A stretch of DNA of 64,000 nucleotides from Vreelandella populi (GTDB lineage Bacteria; Pseudomonadota; Gammaproteobacteria; Pseudomonadales; Halomonadaceae), in the NCBI RefSeq assembly GCF_003989825.1, contig NZ_RZHE01000006.1, positions 186,001 to 250,000 on the forward strand, in the 5' to 3' direction. Shown here piece by piece: positions 21,631 through 31,343 of the stretch. Position 1 is the first letter of the stretch. Every line of letters begins with the position of its first letter. The translations under genes and the position numbers were made by a program. Below the pieces are notes generated by a model, which saw nothing but the letters and a program-made list of their open reading frames with translations, was not told where the DNA came from and made no database searches.

Positions 21631-22068
21631 TCAACGCAAACACGCACTTGACCACTGCATCACAAGCTCTGGCTCTTCCGTATGCTCATCCAACTGCTCA
21701 CCGGCTGTCACGAAGCCGTGCTGGCGATAAAAATGAATGCTGGACGCATTCCTGGCGTATACCGTGAGCTGTAAATTCGACCTCCGGTTTTTCGCATCAT
21801 CAAGCAGCGCCGTGCCAAGCCCCTGGCCGTGAAGCCTAGGCTGTACGAAAATCGCCGCCAGCGTATTTTCATACAGGCTGTAGAATCCCACTACCCGTCC
21901 TGAAACCTCCATAACACGGGTGTCGGAGGCGGGAAGATAAAGATGGCGCATATCGTCCAGCTTCGATTCCCAAAAGCCAGGCTCGATAAAGTCATGCACT
22001 TGAATAGAAGCGGCAAGCCAGATGGAGAGGACCGGCTCGATATCGGACGTTTGGCATGCACGTATCAT
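21631..22068 (-). CDS. GNAT family N-acetyltransferase (YjaB/YiaC-like)
   Basis: A 145-residue single-domain acetyltransferase. Motif A is visible as RLHGQGLGTALLDDAK and motif B as NASSIHFYRQHGFVTAGEQ. The N-terminal VLSIWLAASIQVHDFIEPGFWE is the same signature as the GNAT at 5718-6158, so the two belong to one subfamily. The ATG is preceded by GGAGTGTTTCC. It lies between the hydrolase gene (upstream of that gene, same strand) and a GFA gene. The acceptor substrate is unknown. Confidence 0.87.
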   Translation of the reverse strand: MIRACQTSDIEPVLSIWLAASIQVHDFIEPGFWESKLDDMRHLYLPASDTRVMEVSGRVVGFYSLYENTLAAIFVQPRLHGQGLGTALLDDAKNRRSNLQLTVYARNASSIHFYRQHGFVTAGEQLDEHTEEPELVMQWSSACLR

Positions 22069-22163
22069 GGAAACACTCCTTGTCAGTAACAGGCTCGCTC
22101 ATTTATCTACTGCAGGGCCTCGTTGAGTGCCGCCAGACTTTCGGGAGAGTTATCGAAGCGTTG

Positions 22164-22532
22164 TCAGTGAAGTGCTTCTTGTGCCCATGTTGGCGCAGAG
22201 TCGAGGTGAAGATGAACCGCCACGCGGGAGGTGGTCTCTTCATTCAGCAAGCCCGCCGGTACCCACATCAACGCCGTATCGCGCAGCTTATTGGGAACTG
22301 AACTGCCACATACCGAGCAGAAATCATTGCGATAGCCCGTTGGCCTTTGAAAAGAGCGAATACCGGCCTGACCGGCTACCCATTGAAAATCCACTTCCCT
22401 GACAAAGGTTGCCGCATTGGCGGTAGAGCCTGTCGTTTTGCGGCATAAAGAGCAGTGGCACTGGTAAAGGTTGGGAATCGTCCCTTCGATCTCGAACTTC
22501 ACCTCGCCGCAGAGGCATTCACCGGTAATCAT
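22164..22532 (-). CDS. GFA family protein, probably shortened by a stop codon
   Basis: A 122-residue GFA/CENP-V zinc-domain protein with the cysteine sets CLCGEV, CHCSLCRKTTG and CSVCGS. The chain ends at APTWAQEALH and a TGA. Beyond it the same frame stays open for about 18 codons (QRFDNSPESLAALNEALQ) to a TAG at 22107. That looks like the normal C-terminal tail of a GFA protein, so a nonsense or small indel mutation may have clipped it. Its start overlaps the end of the upstream 83-residue membrane gene by 14 bases, indicating translational coupling. Role and substrate are unknown. Confidence 0.78.
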   Translation of the reverse strand: MITGECLCGEVKFEIEGTIPNLYQCHCSLCRKTTGSTANAATFVREVDFQWVAGQAGIRSFQRPTGYRNDFCSVCGSSVPNKLRDTALMWVPAGLLNEETTSRVAVHLHLDSAPTWAQEALH

Positions 22533-22767
22533 CAGTTACCTCGAACGTACTGGGTAACGCCTGACCAGCGGGATTTAATTTTTCAAACCGCGCCCTCTTG
22601 ATGCATCCCGTCAGCAACAGCGGTATACCCGCGGTCAGACACCCCAGCGCCGCACCCCATAGCGCCCCGCCCGGCGCGGAAAGTGTTATCAGTAGAAACA
22701 CGAAGCCATTCATCAGCAGAACGGCTCCCACGATAGCCAAGGGCTTCCAATCAGGGTTGGCGCGCAT
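22519..22767 (-). CDS. Small membrane protein, unknown
   Basis: An 82-residue protein with two predicted membrane helices (LAIVGAVLLMNGFVFLLITL and ALWGAALGCLTAGIPLLLTG) and a basic C-terminal tail. I start at ATG 22767, behind AAAAAGGAAA; the frame is open to 22812 but without a better ribosome site. The stop overlaps the start of the GFA gene by 14 bases, so the two are probably co-translated. No family was recognised. Confidence 0.6.
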   Translation of the reverse strand: MRANPDWKPLAIVGAVLLMNGFVFLLITLSAPGGALWGAALGCLTAGIPLLLTGCIKRARFEKLNPAGQALPSTFEVTDDYR

Positions 22768-22888
22768 GCGATTTCCTTTTTCGTCATGATGACCACAGCG
22801 TCTTTTATTCATGCATCGCCACCATGGCCGAGCCCGCTGCGCTGCACTACGCTTGAACTAATTTTCATATTTTGCAGCAGGAACTTAC

Positions 22889-23377
22889 ATGCGCACACTC
22901 TCACGCAAACAGCAGATTCTGGGCTTGGTCGGCTGGCTGGTGCTGGCTTATATCGCCGCCGGCATAGGCGCCGTGGCTTCCATCAACGCCGCGTCTTTCT
23001 ACGAATCACTCCAACAACCCGCCTGGGCGCCGCCAACTTGGCTCTTCGGGCCAATGTGGACGACGCTTTACGGCCTGATGGGCATCGCCGCCTGGCTTGC
23101 CTGGCGCGAACCCGGCGCACGGCCCGCGCTTGTGGTATTCATAATACAGCTAGCGCTCAACGCCCTCTGGACCTGGCTATTCTTCGCTTGGCAGTTGGGC
23201 GCTATCGCCTTTATCGGCGTAGTCGCGCTCTGGGTGTTGATTTTAATTACGCTGGTGATGTTTTGGCGGCTCAAGCCGTTGGCGGGTGTACTGCTGGTGC
23301 CTTATCTCGGCTGGGTCAGCCTGGCCTGTGCGCTGACCTGGAGTGTGTGGCAGCTTAATCCGCAAGTGTTGGGGTGA
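22889..23377 (+). CDS. tspO: TspO/MBR family tryptophan-rich sensory protein
   Basis: A 162-residue protein with five membrane helices and the family's tryptophan-rich pattern. Visible signatures are LQQPAWAPPTWLFGPMWTTLYGLMGIAAWL, then QLALNALWTWLFFAWQLG and the closing YLGWVSLACALTWSVWQLN. TspO proteins bind porphyrins and regulate tetrapyrrole or stress responses in bacteria. The ATG is preceded by CAGGAAC. It stands alone, divergent from the small-membrane/GFA pair. Confidence 0.93.
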   Translation: MRTLSRKQQILGLVGWLVLAYIAAGIGAVASINAASFYESLQQPAWAPPTWLFGPMWTTLYGLMGIAAWLAWREPGARPALVVFIIQLALNALWTWLFFAWQLGAIAFIGVVALWVLILITLVMFWRLKPLAGVLLVPYLGWVSLACALTWSVWQLNPQVLG

Positions 23378-23634
23378 TTTCAACGTCATAACGATTAAAT
23401 CACTCAATGCTTGTTAGGGACTGCCCAAGGCTGGGGTGCCATGGTGATTCTCTCACGTCTATTGATGTGCCTTTGGCCTTCGGGCTTTCCGACAGCGGCA
23501 TGGCGCTGGTCAACATGGTGGAAGGAGCCACCTTCTTCGGCTCGACTTTGGCACCATTGCGCACTCATTTCCAATACAGCTTTGTAGTGAGGGCGACGCT
23601 ACCATGAAGAAGGCTTTCGGCGTGCTTGGCATAG
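23378..23634. other. Short gap with possible gene debris
   Basis: No gene I can support. A 66-codon plus frame (23407-23607) contains SGMALVNMVEGATFFGSTLAPL, which looks like part of a membrane-protein gene. At 23604 a new frame opens as MKKAFGVLGIVILHC, like a signal peptide, and is cut off at the end of the GrpB gene. It may mark the right junction of an inserted block. Confidence 0.35.
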
Positions 23635-24174
23635 TTATATTGCACTGCTCAGAGTTCCCCTTATGAAATCACTCTTCGCCGCAGTATAAGCCTCTCTATC
23701 CGAACTAAATTCAGCCGCCCATGCCCGTTTATTCTGCTCATAATTTCTTGCTATTCCAGAGTTAGTACGGAGTTTGTCACGGAAAGCTAACCGCTGTTGC
23801 CATTCTTGACTGTCATAAACTACAAGATGCAAGTGATGTGTTCGACGTCCTTCAGCCCATCGCATAAGCCAGCGTCGCCTAGCTAATGAAGCGTTGAACT
23901 CCATTGATGTCGTGTATTTTGCCTGGCACAAAGGTTCCAGCAGAGCATCAGCGCACTGCATCGCCTCGACCCCCGCTAGGATATCGATAATAGGTTTGGC
24001 TGAAAGGCCTGGTACAGCAGTGCTTCCGATATGTTCGACCGCCAAAAATCTACCAGGAAACAAATGAAGAAGGCGATCGCGCTCTTCTTCAAACAAAAGC
24101 GGCCAGTTTTTGTTATATGGGAAAATAGCCACCTCTTCATAAATTGCCCTGCTGAGTGATTCTTCTTCGTTCAC
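23635..24174 (-). CDS. GrpB family protein (UPF0157, nucleotidyltransferase-like)
   Basis: A 179-residue protein with the GrpB/UPF0157 signature. PYNKNWPLLFEEERDRL is followed by VEHIGSTAVPGLSAKPIIDILAGV, where GS and the two acidic residues form the nucleotidyltransferase-like core. HHLHLVVYDSQEW and FRDKLRTNSGIARNYEQNKR follow. The likely start is GTG 24174, behind AAGGAAG. Family members are often found as mobile cassettes and some confer CoA-related or drug-tolerance functions, but the role here is unknown. It is the last gene of the minus-strand run that includes the AadA-like gene upstream. Confidence 0.88.
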   Translation of the reverse strand: MNEEESLSRAIYEEVAIFPYNKNWPLLFEEERDRLLHLFPGRFLAVEHIGSTAVPGLSAKPIIDILAGVEAMQCADALLEPLCQAKYTTSMEFNASLARRRWLMRWAEGRRTHHLHLVVYDSQEWQQRLAFRDKLRTNSGIARNYEQNKRAWAAEFSSDREAYTAAKSDFIRGTLSSAI

Positions 24175-24252
24175 GACTCACCACTTCCTTGTAATATCAC
24201 GCTTGCAGCACAAGCAAATTTATAGAGCAGCAAAAAATTTATACCTGTGCCT

Positions 24253-25047
24253 TTAATAGCTTCGCTCACTACAGAGCATCAAGGCTCTTTCAATGTTATT
24301 TTTCATATAAGCCACCAGCGCCTTCATGCCCTCGCGCTTGCCTTCCCACCGATCATTCACTCTTCCAAGGTAGCCTTCGCGGGCGTACTTCAACAAAGCT
24401 GCATGCTCACCAGGTGCCTGATGTTCAGCCCATGCCGTGGCGACATCTTTTGGGGCAACGTCACCTGTCTCAGCGGTCAACCACATGCACGACAAGGTCA
24501 AGACCACATTGCGCTCGTCGCCTTCGATGTCGTTTAGAAGGTTAGGTAACGAATCACGGATGGCTTTTTGAATATCAGTCACGGGCACCGGCTCGAAAAC
24601 CTCGGTGGACTTTTTTCCATACAGCGACAGGCTGTTATCCCTTACCTTCTTCAGAACAATGGCAAGATCAGGATCACGGACGGGTTCCGGGATGCTTCCG
24701 GCCTCGAATTGCGCTCGTAACCACTCCCCGTAAACAAATTCAGCCCGAGGCGGAAATTGCCAAGGCACGACATCAGAAGCCGACACCACCGTCAGCTCCA
24801 ACGGCCTGATAGCCTGTGAATTTCCTATCGCGCCGGATATGCCCATCAACTGTGCAACCAAGGTCTTCCTTTGCTCAAAGGTAGGCGGGTTAGAAACAGC
24901 AACCAGAATATCTACATCGCTATCACGCTTTAAACCGCCAACGACAGCTGAGCCGAAGAGATAAATACCAACGATGGACTCACCAAGCACATTTTCAACG
25001 ATTGAATGTGCCTGTTTTGCTTCATCTGGTATCACTGAATTTGGCAT
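24253..25047 (-). CDS. AadA-like aminoglycoside nucleotidyltransferase
   Basis: A 264-residue protein matching AadA/ANT(3'')-ANT(9) enzymes in length and motifs. The nucleotidyltransferase core reads GIYLFGSAVVGGLKRDSDVDILVAV, with the Mg-binding aspartates in DSDVD. RPLELTVV, PRAEFVYGEWLR and a C-terminal helical domain with VVLTLSCMWLTAETG follow. AadA enzymes adenylylate streptomycin and spectinomycin. It probably confers at least low-level resistance, but close chromosomal homologues can be silent or have other substrates. ATG follows AGAGGA. It lies inside the cassette-like minus-strand run, yet I see no clear attC directly after it. Confidence 0.88.
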   Translation of the reverse strand: MPNSVIPDEAKQAHSIVENVLGESIVGIYLFGSAVVGGLKRDSDVDILVAVSNPPTFEQRKTLVAQLMGISGAIGNSQAIRPLELTVVSASDVVPWQFPPRAEFVYGEWLRAQFEAGSIPEPVRDPDLAIVLKKVRDNSLSLYGKKSTEVFEPVPVTDIQKAIRDSLPNLLNDIEGDERNVVLTLSCMWLTAETGDVAPKDVATAWAEHQAPGEHAALLKYAREGYLGRVNDRWEGKREGMKALVAYMKNNIERALMLCSERSY

Positions 25048-25143
25048 ATCCTCTAGGTTTCCTCTCGACCTAATACCCGCATCAGTGGCCGTACGAAGCG
25101 AGGTCCAGGCCCATAGGGAAGAACTGTTGGCGATTGTTGTGTA
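25048..25143 (-). other. Gap with a possible clipped reading frame
   Basis: Read on the minus strand, this gap holds a short coding-like tail (QQFFPMGLDLASYGH then a stop), in frame with bases beyond the DUF4019 stop. It may be the end of a lost gene between DUF4019 and the AadA-like gene. Confidence 0.25.
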
Positions 25144-25542
25144 CTACCGCACAAAATACCCAACGGGTAGCCATTCTTCGTCCTCCCTTCTCAATGTTAC
25201 CGTCTCTATCGCATTGTCCTCATGCTCAAAACTTGAAGCATAGGTAATGACAATATATTCCCCGTCAGGAGCATTAGGTAAGGAATTAGCTAACGTTGTA
25301 CTGCTCACTTCTCTATCTTCTAATTCACCTAAAGGCTGGCGCACCTGCACTAAAGCTTCTACCCATTGAGCAACTGACAACTGATTCTGAAACAGTGAGC
25401 CCGTCAGATTCCAACTTTCTTCATATTCGCCAGCATCAATCGTTTCCAGCCACAAAGAAGCGGACTCTATTTCAGTATCATTAGTTGCCAAAGCTGGTTG
25501 TAAAAAAACGAGGAAACAAACTAAACAAAAAGCCTTTTTCAT
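25144..25542 (-). CDS. DUF4019 domain protein, secreted
   Basis: A 132-residue protein with a signal peptide (MKKAFCLVCFLVFLQPALA) and a single DUF4019 domain: SLWLETIDAGEYEESWNLTGSLFQNQLSVAQWVEAL, QVRQPLGELEDREV, then EYIVITYASSFEHE and a closing EEWLPVGYFV. The domain is common in exported proteins and gene cassettes; its function is not known. ATG follows AAGGAGAG. A 57-bp attC-like element lies just upstream, between it and the 411-residue zinc-ribbon gene. Confidence 0.85.
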   Translation of the reverse strand: MKKAFCLVCFLVFLQPALATNDTEIESASLWLETIDAGEYEESWNLTGSLFQNQLSVAQWVEALVQVRQPLGELEDREVSSTTLANSLPNAPDGEYIVITYASSFEHEDNAIETVTLRREDEEWLPVGYFVR

Positions 25543-25567
25543 GAGGTCTCTCCTTAGGGCAAGTAGC

Positions 25568-25624
25568 GCATAACGCTTTCAGCACGCGTGCCCATGGCAT
25601 GAAGCTGAAGGCACAATGTTAGAG
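25568..25624 (-). repeat. attC-like recombination site (57 bp)
   Basis: Read on the minus strand, the element starts CTCTAAC (R'') and ends GTTATGC (R'). In between it has CCTTCAGC (L'') and GCTGAAAG (L') arms and an inner TGCC/GGCA hairpin around CCATGG. Total length is 57 bp, the size of the shortest attC sites. R'' and R' pair only over TAAC/GTTA. Orientation fits the minus-strand genes on both sides. Confidence 0.5.
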
Positions 25625-25647
25625 GATCGCCGTGCCTGCACTTCTTA

Positions 25648-26883
25648 TTAGCCGCCATATTCAGAAACCTTATGCAATTCATATAGTTGTCCGTTTATTT
25701 GCTCTTTAAAAACACCTTTTTCAATGAGCCTGCGAATGGCCTTTTGAGCCATTCCATTAGATATTCCTAGTTTTTGAGCGACGGTCTTGTGGATATGTCG
25801 TGGCCATGGTTGACTTGGAAGCTGTAACCTAACTTTATCGATAATTGCATCAGTTAGCTTCATTCCGCTGGAAGGAGCTATGCCTATTCTTTTCAGCCTT
25901 ACCTCACCGTTATGATAACGAACTAATCTATATTTAGCTTCGCACTGGTCACAATCCATATTTGAAACTGATCCAGGAAATGAGTTAAGCATGGTAGTGA
26001 TTACTGACGAGCAATCTTCACACTCAATTTCTTCCGTAATATCTTTACTTACTTCAAGGTAGAAACTGCCCTTGCTCTCATCATAAAGAGATACATATCT
26101 AGATTTACATTCGCTGCATTCCACTTTCTTTGCTGTGTTTTTCTTTGCCCTTTGTCGGTAGCTCAATTCCGATTGACACTTGGGGCATTTTATAGATATA
26201 TCTTTATGGATTGACTTTCTTGCAATCTTTGGCACTGGGCGCCTTCCAGAGACCTCATTTATCATTTTTGATAAGTCATTTCGCAACGAAAGCAGTTGAA
26301 TTTCTTTCTCTTTTTCACTTTTCTCAGATTGGCTAGCTTCTCTTTCCAAGACCCTTTCAAGCCTATCGGTAAGCTCAAGAACGTATTCTTGTAGTTCCTG
26401 CTTTTCTTCCCTTTGTTCTTCTAGCTCTTCACCAATTACTCCCTGCCAATCACTTAACGACGTATCATTTACGGACTTTAACATTGCCAGCATTTGTATA
26501 GCGCTTACTATGCGCTGTTCTCGACTATTAACTAGTTCTTGAATAGTTTCAAAGTCACTGGCGTTGAGTTCTTCCTCTAAGAAAGCGCTCAGTTGCGATA
26601 GCTGATCAGATAGGTTTGTCACTTTCTCAGACGCTTTTAAGGCATAAGTTCTGAGATTTTCTTGGTGGGACTCTTTAGCTTCCGAGATGGAAGTTCTGTG
26701 GATCGATTCAGAGTAAAGGAAAGAAACTATCCATGTGGCGAGAATCGACAGCAATGTGAGTATAGTACTCATCAATCCTGTTTCCCGAGTCGTTAGAGTC
26801 GAGAAAGATAAAACAAGCAACACTGTTAGCACGCCCATAACCAACAGGATCAACGCGATGCTTGCTACCGTTTTTGTTTTCAT
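25648..26883 (-). CDS. Membrane-anchored coiled-coil protein with zinc ribbons and a C-terminal winged-helix-like domain
   Basis: A 411-residue protein of unknown family with a striking order of parts. Two membrane helices occupy about 5-65 (VASIALILLVMGVLTVLLVL and LMSTILTLLSILATWIVSFLY). A long coiled coil covers about 70-210, rich in Glu, Gln, Leu and Lys. Paired CxxC knuckles follow at about 230-330 (CPKCQ, CSECK, CEDCS, CDQCE), suggesting two zinc ribbons. The end, about 345-405, resembles a winged helix (IHKTVAQKLGISNGMAQKAIRRLIEKGVFKEQINGQLYEL). I start at ATG 26883, behind GGAGTAGG; the frame opens earlier at 27006 and would overlap the upstream gene. With the 192-residue gene upstream it forms a pair of membrane/zinc-ribbon proteins. 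No function is claimed. Confidence 0.75.
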   Translation of the reverse strand: MKTKTVASIALILLVMGVLTVLLVLSFSTLTTRETGLMSTILTLLSILATWIVSFLYSESIHRTSISEAKESHQENLRTYALKASEKVTNLSDQLSQLSAFLEEELNASDFETIQELVNSREQRIVSAIQMLAMLKSVNDTSLSDWQGVIGEELEEQREEKQELQEYVLELTDRLERVLEREASQSEKSEKEKEIQLLSLRNDLSKMINEVSGRRPVPKIARKSIHKDISIKCPKCQSELSYRQRAKKNTAKKVECSECKSRYVSLYDESKGSFYLEVSKDITEEIECEDCSSVITTMLNSFPGSVSNMDCDQCEAKYRLVRYHNGEVRLKRIGIAPSSGMKLTDAIIDKVRLQLPSQPWPRHIHKTVAQKLGISNGMAQKAIRRLIEKGVFKEQINGQLYELHKVSEYGG

Positions 26884-26990
26884 CCTACTCCGTACCTTTG
26901 AGCTATGAGCTGAGTGACAGCTAACACCGAGCTTTGCGGCAATTTTGGAATCGCAGAGCGATGGAGAAATTACCCGACAAAAGCGAATTG

Positions 26991-27569
26991 TTAGCCATTT
27001 TCCCACTCACCAGTGTGTAGCTTCCGGTCAATTTCCTTCATTACTCGCTCATTCACCTTTGATGAGTGATCGATTGCATCAGATCGGTGGCCTGCATAAT
27101 GGTAAACATATCGTTGTGATGCCAGAGGCCATTGCCATTTGCAAGAGTCGTTGATGCAGTAAACAAGTCGACCATCATAATCGTTAACATTCAATACGGA
27201 CTTACAGGTTGGACAGCGAGGCGTCAGCTCATCGAACTTGTATTCAGCTCGGAATTTGTTCGGCGGAATCCACTTCCAGCTCCAGTCAATTCCTAGAATA
27301 TGGTCACCTGTATATTTTGTGAAACTTGGCTCCTTGTTTGGAATCAGTTTCGTAATCACCGGGATGAGCAAGACGAGGATAGGAATACCGATTATGAGGA
27401 GCCAAAGCGGAATAGGAACGTTAACGGTAATAGTCGACCAAAGCCATTCTGCACCTAAAGAGACATATTTCCAGAGCCCAAAAAAATGTTGCCCTACAGC
27501 AAGAATAGCGGCAAGGATTATTCCCGCAATTACGGAACTCCATACAGGATCTTTCCAAACCTTCCTCAA
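26991..27569 (-). CDS. Two-helix membrane protein with a zinc ribbon, unknown
   Basis: A 192-residue protein. It starts with a VWKDPVWSSVIAGIILAAILA segment, a type of N-terminal membrane anchor seen in many unassigned accessory-region proteins. A second helix (PLWLLIIGIPILVLLIPVI) follows, then a soluble part with CPTCK and CINDSC, which could form one zinc ribbon. The start is probably TTG 27569 (GGAG 8 bases upstream); no ATG fits. It is followed 107 bases later by the 411-residue zinc-ribbon gene on the same strand, so the two may work together. I do not recognise the family. Confidence 0.65.
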   Translation of the reverse strand: MRKVWKDPVWSSVIAGIILAAILAVGQHFFGLWKYVSLGAEWLWSTITVNVPIPLWLLIIGIPILVLLIPVITKLIPNKEPSFTKYTGDHILGIDWSWKWIPPNKFRAEYKFDELTPRCPTCKSVLNVNDYDGRLVYCINDSCKWQWPLASQRYVYHYAGHRSDAIDHSSKVNERVMKEIDRKLHTGEWENG

Positions 27570-28016
27570 AGCATGATCTCCATTCGCTTGGCTAACAGTG
27601 ATTATACGCCCGGCTGCATAACCTCAATAAATAACTCATCGCGTTCATGAGGTTACTCAGCCAGATCGATCAAGTCGACTCTATTGATTTCTTGGCAGCA
27701 AAGAAAAATTTGGCATCATATCCAACATTCGCGCGCTGGCGTGATTTGTAACTCCCAATAAAACTGTATAAAAATACATATGGTAACTGAAATAGGGCAA
27801 CCTTACGAAGCTGATGGACAGGGTTAGGGCTACTTGCGAGTAAAACGTTATGGCCTTCGCGCCGAGCAGACGTATTACCATTGGATTCGCTTCTTCATCC
27901 GCTTTCATGGAATGCGGCGCCCTGCCTTAATAACGGGCGCTTAAGTTGGACAATGGCTGGGGCATCTAACGATAGAAAAGCACGTAGCAGCCGCCACACA
28001 GAATCAGGCATTCCGT
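27570..28016 (-). other. Gene-poor gap with attC-like core fragments
   Basis: No gene I trust. A 75-codon minus frame (27681-27908) has no family resemblance. An inverted repeat TAACCTCA/TGAGGTTA (27619-27655) ends, on the minus strand, in GTTATGC, the same 7-mer that closes the attC-like site at 25568. At 27962-27970 the minus strand reads GTTAGATGC, a classical R' core. Neither has full attC arms. Confidence 0.35.
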
Positions 28017-28249
28017 TTAAACCACTGGCTTTCTCAAGATAAGATCAAACCGATGCCAGTGATGCGTTACCAACCCGCCTTCAGCAGTAACGCGGTTTCG
28101 ATGCCGCCTCCGCACCCTAGATCAATGGCATGGCCGCTGCCTTTAGGTAAGCACTCCTCCCCTAGAGCAGGCCGTAACAGTGGCGAGGCGTCTCGCGTTT
28201 GATTGACGCAATAGAAGGCTTCCCAGCCCCTCTTATCGTTGGTGGTCAA
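28017..28249 (-). pseudogene. SAM-dependent methyltransferase, internally deleted
   Basis: From TTG 28249 the minus strand encodes the first 60 residues of a class I methyltransferase. They end in the SAM-binding motif I HAIDLGCGGGIETALLLKAGW, followed at once by a stop. In a shifted frame after it comes THHWHRFDLILRKPVV and a stop, which looks like the C-terminal strand of the same family (WHxFDLIxRKP). The roughly 120 residues between are missing, so an internal deletion plus frame change has destroyed the gene. It diverges from the TPP riboswitch and tenA. Confidence 0.7.
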
Positions 28250-28382
28250 TGTCAGTATTCTCTAATCGCTACACGCTGCGGTGTTGAATTTTAATAGCCT
28301 TATCTAATCGAAACTAACACGCAGCGCCGTCACTTGCCCACTTGCATCTCCCCCACTCGCCTCCTACACTGCGCTGGATACT

Positions 28383-28535
28383 GCTTGACGGGGTGCCGGT
28401 GATATCCGGCTGAGATGGCGCAGGGCGTAGCAATTTTTTTTTGCTGCCAAGCGCTGGTCCCGCTGAACCTGATCCGGCTAATGCGCTGTTGCTTACAATA
28501 AGTTCGCAGCGCGGGTACCGGCGTAGGGATCAAGC
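28383..28535 (+). ncRNA. TPP riboswitch (THI element)
   Basis: The conserved TPP aptamer is present: GACGGGGTGCC, then GGCTGAGATGG, GCTGAACCTGATCCGGCTAATG, and GGCGTAGGGA at the 3' side. The outer P1 stem pairs GCTTGA (28383-28388) with TCAAGC (28530-28535). An expanded arm with AGCAA/TTGCT around a T run sits in the variable P3 region. It precedes tenA by 101 bases and should lower tenA-thiC expression when thiamine pyrophosphate is plentiful. Confidence 0.95.
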
Positions 28536-28636
28536 GATGGCGCCGGCTAGCTCTCTCCCACGATCGCTCGCCACCCTTTCGTGCCATTTCCTCGATCTTC
28601 TCGCCTGCCCTTCGGATCATTACTCCCGGAGGATGT

Positions 28637-31250
<2,614 letters not shown>

Positions 31251-31284
31251 CGTTCGCTCGTCAATGTGAGCGTTATAGTTGTTT

Positions 31285-31307
31285 GCGCCCGCCGATAAGG
31301 CGGGCGC
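31285..31307 (+). terminator. Terminator hairpin after thiC
   Basis: Perfect 9-bp arms GCGCCCGCC and GGCGGGCGC around a short loop, 35 bases after the thiC stop. The T tail is weak. It also faces the end of the convergent MFS gene. Confidence 0.7.
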
Positions 31308-31343
31308 TAGAGTACGGCCTTCTATTAAAGTTTGTGTTATCGC

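Noticed and set aside
23388..23427. A second attC near the TspO gene (CCCTAAC ... GTTATGA on the minus strand)
   Set aside because: The end cores are present, but the part between is only about 20 bases and has no complementary L arms.
27619..27655. The TAACCTCA/TGAGGTTA inverted repeat as a full attC
   Set aside because: It ends in GTTATGC like the better site, but R and L arms are not separated by the usual spacers; it may be a terminator.
27681..27908. A 75-codon minus-strand frame as a gene
   Set aside because: The product resembles nothing, and the frame sits between an attC-like core and an inverted repeat with no clear ribosome site.
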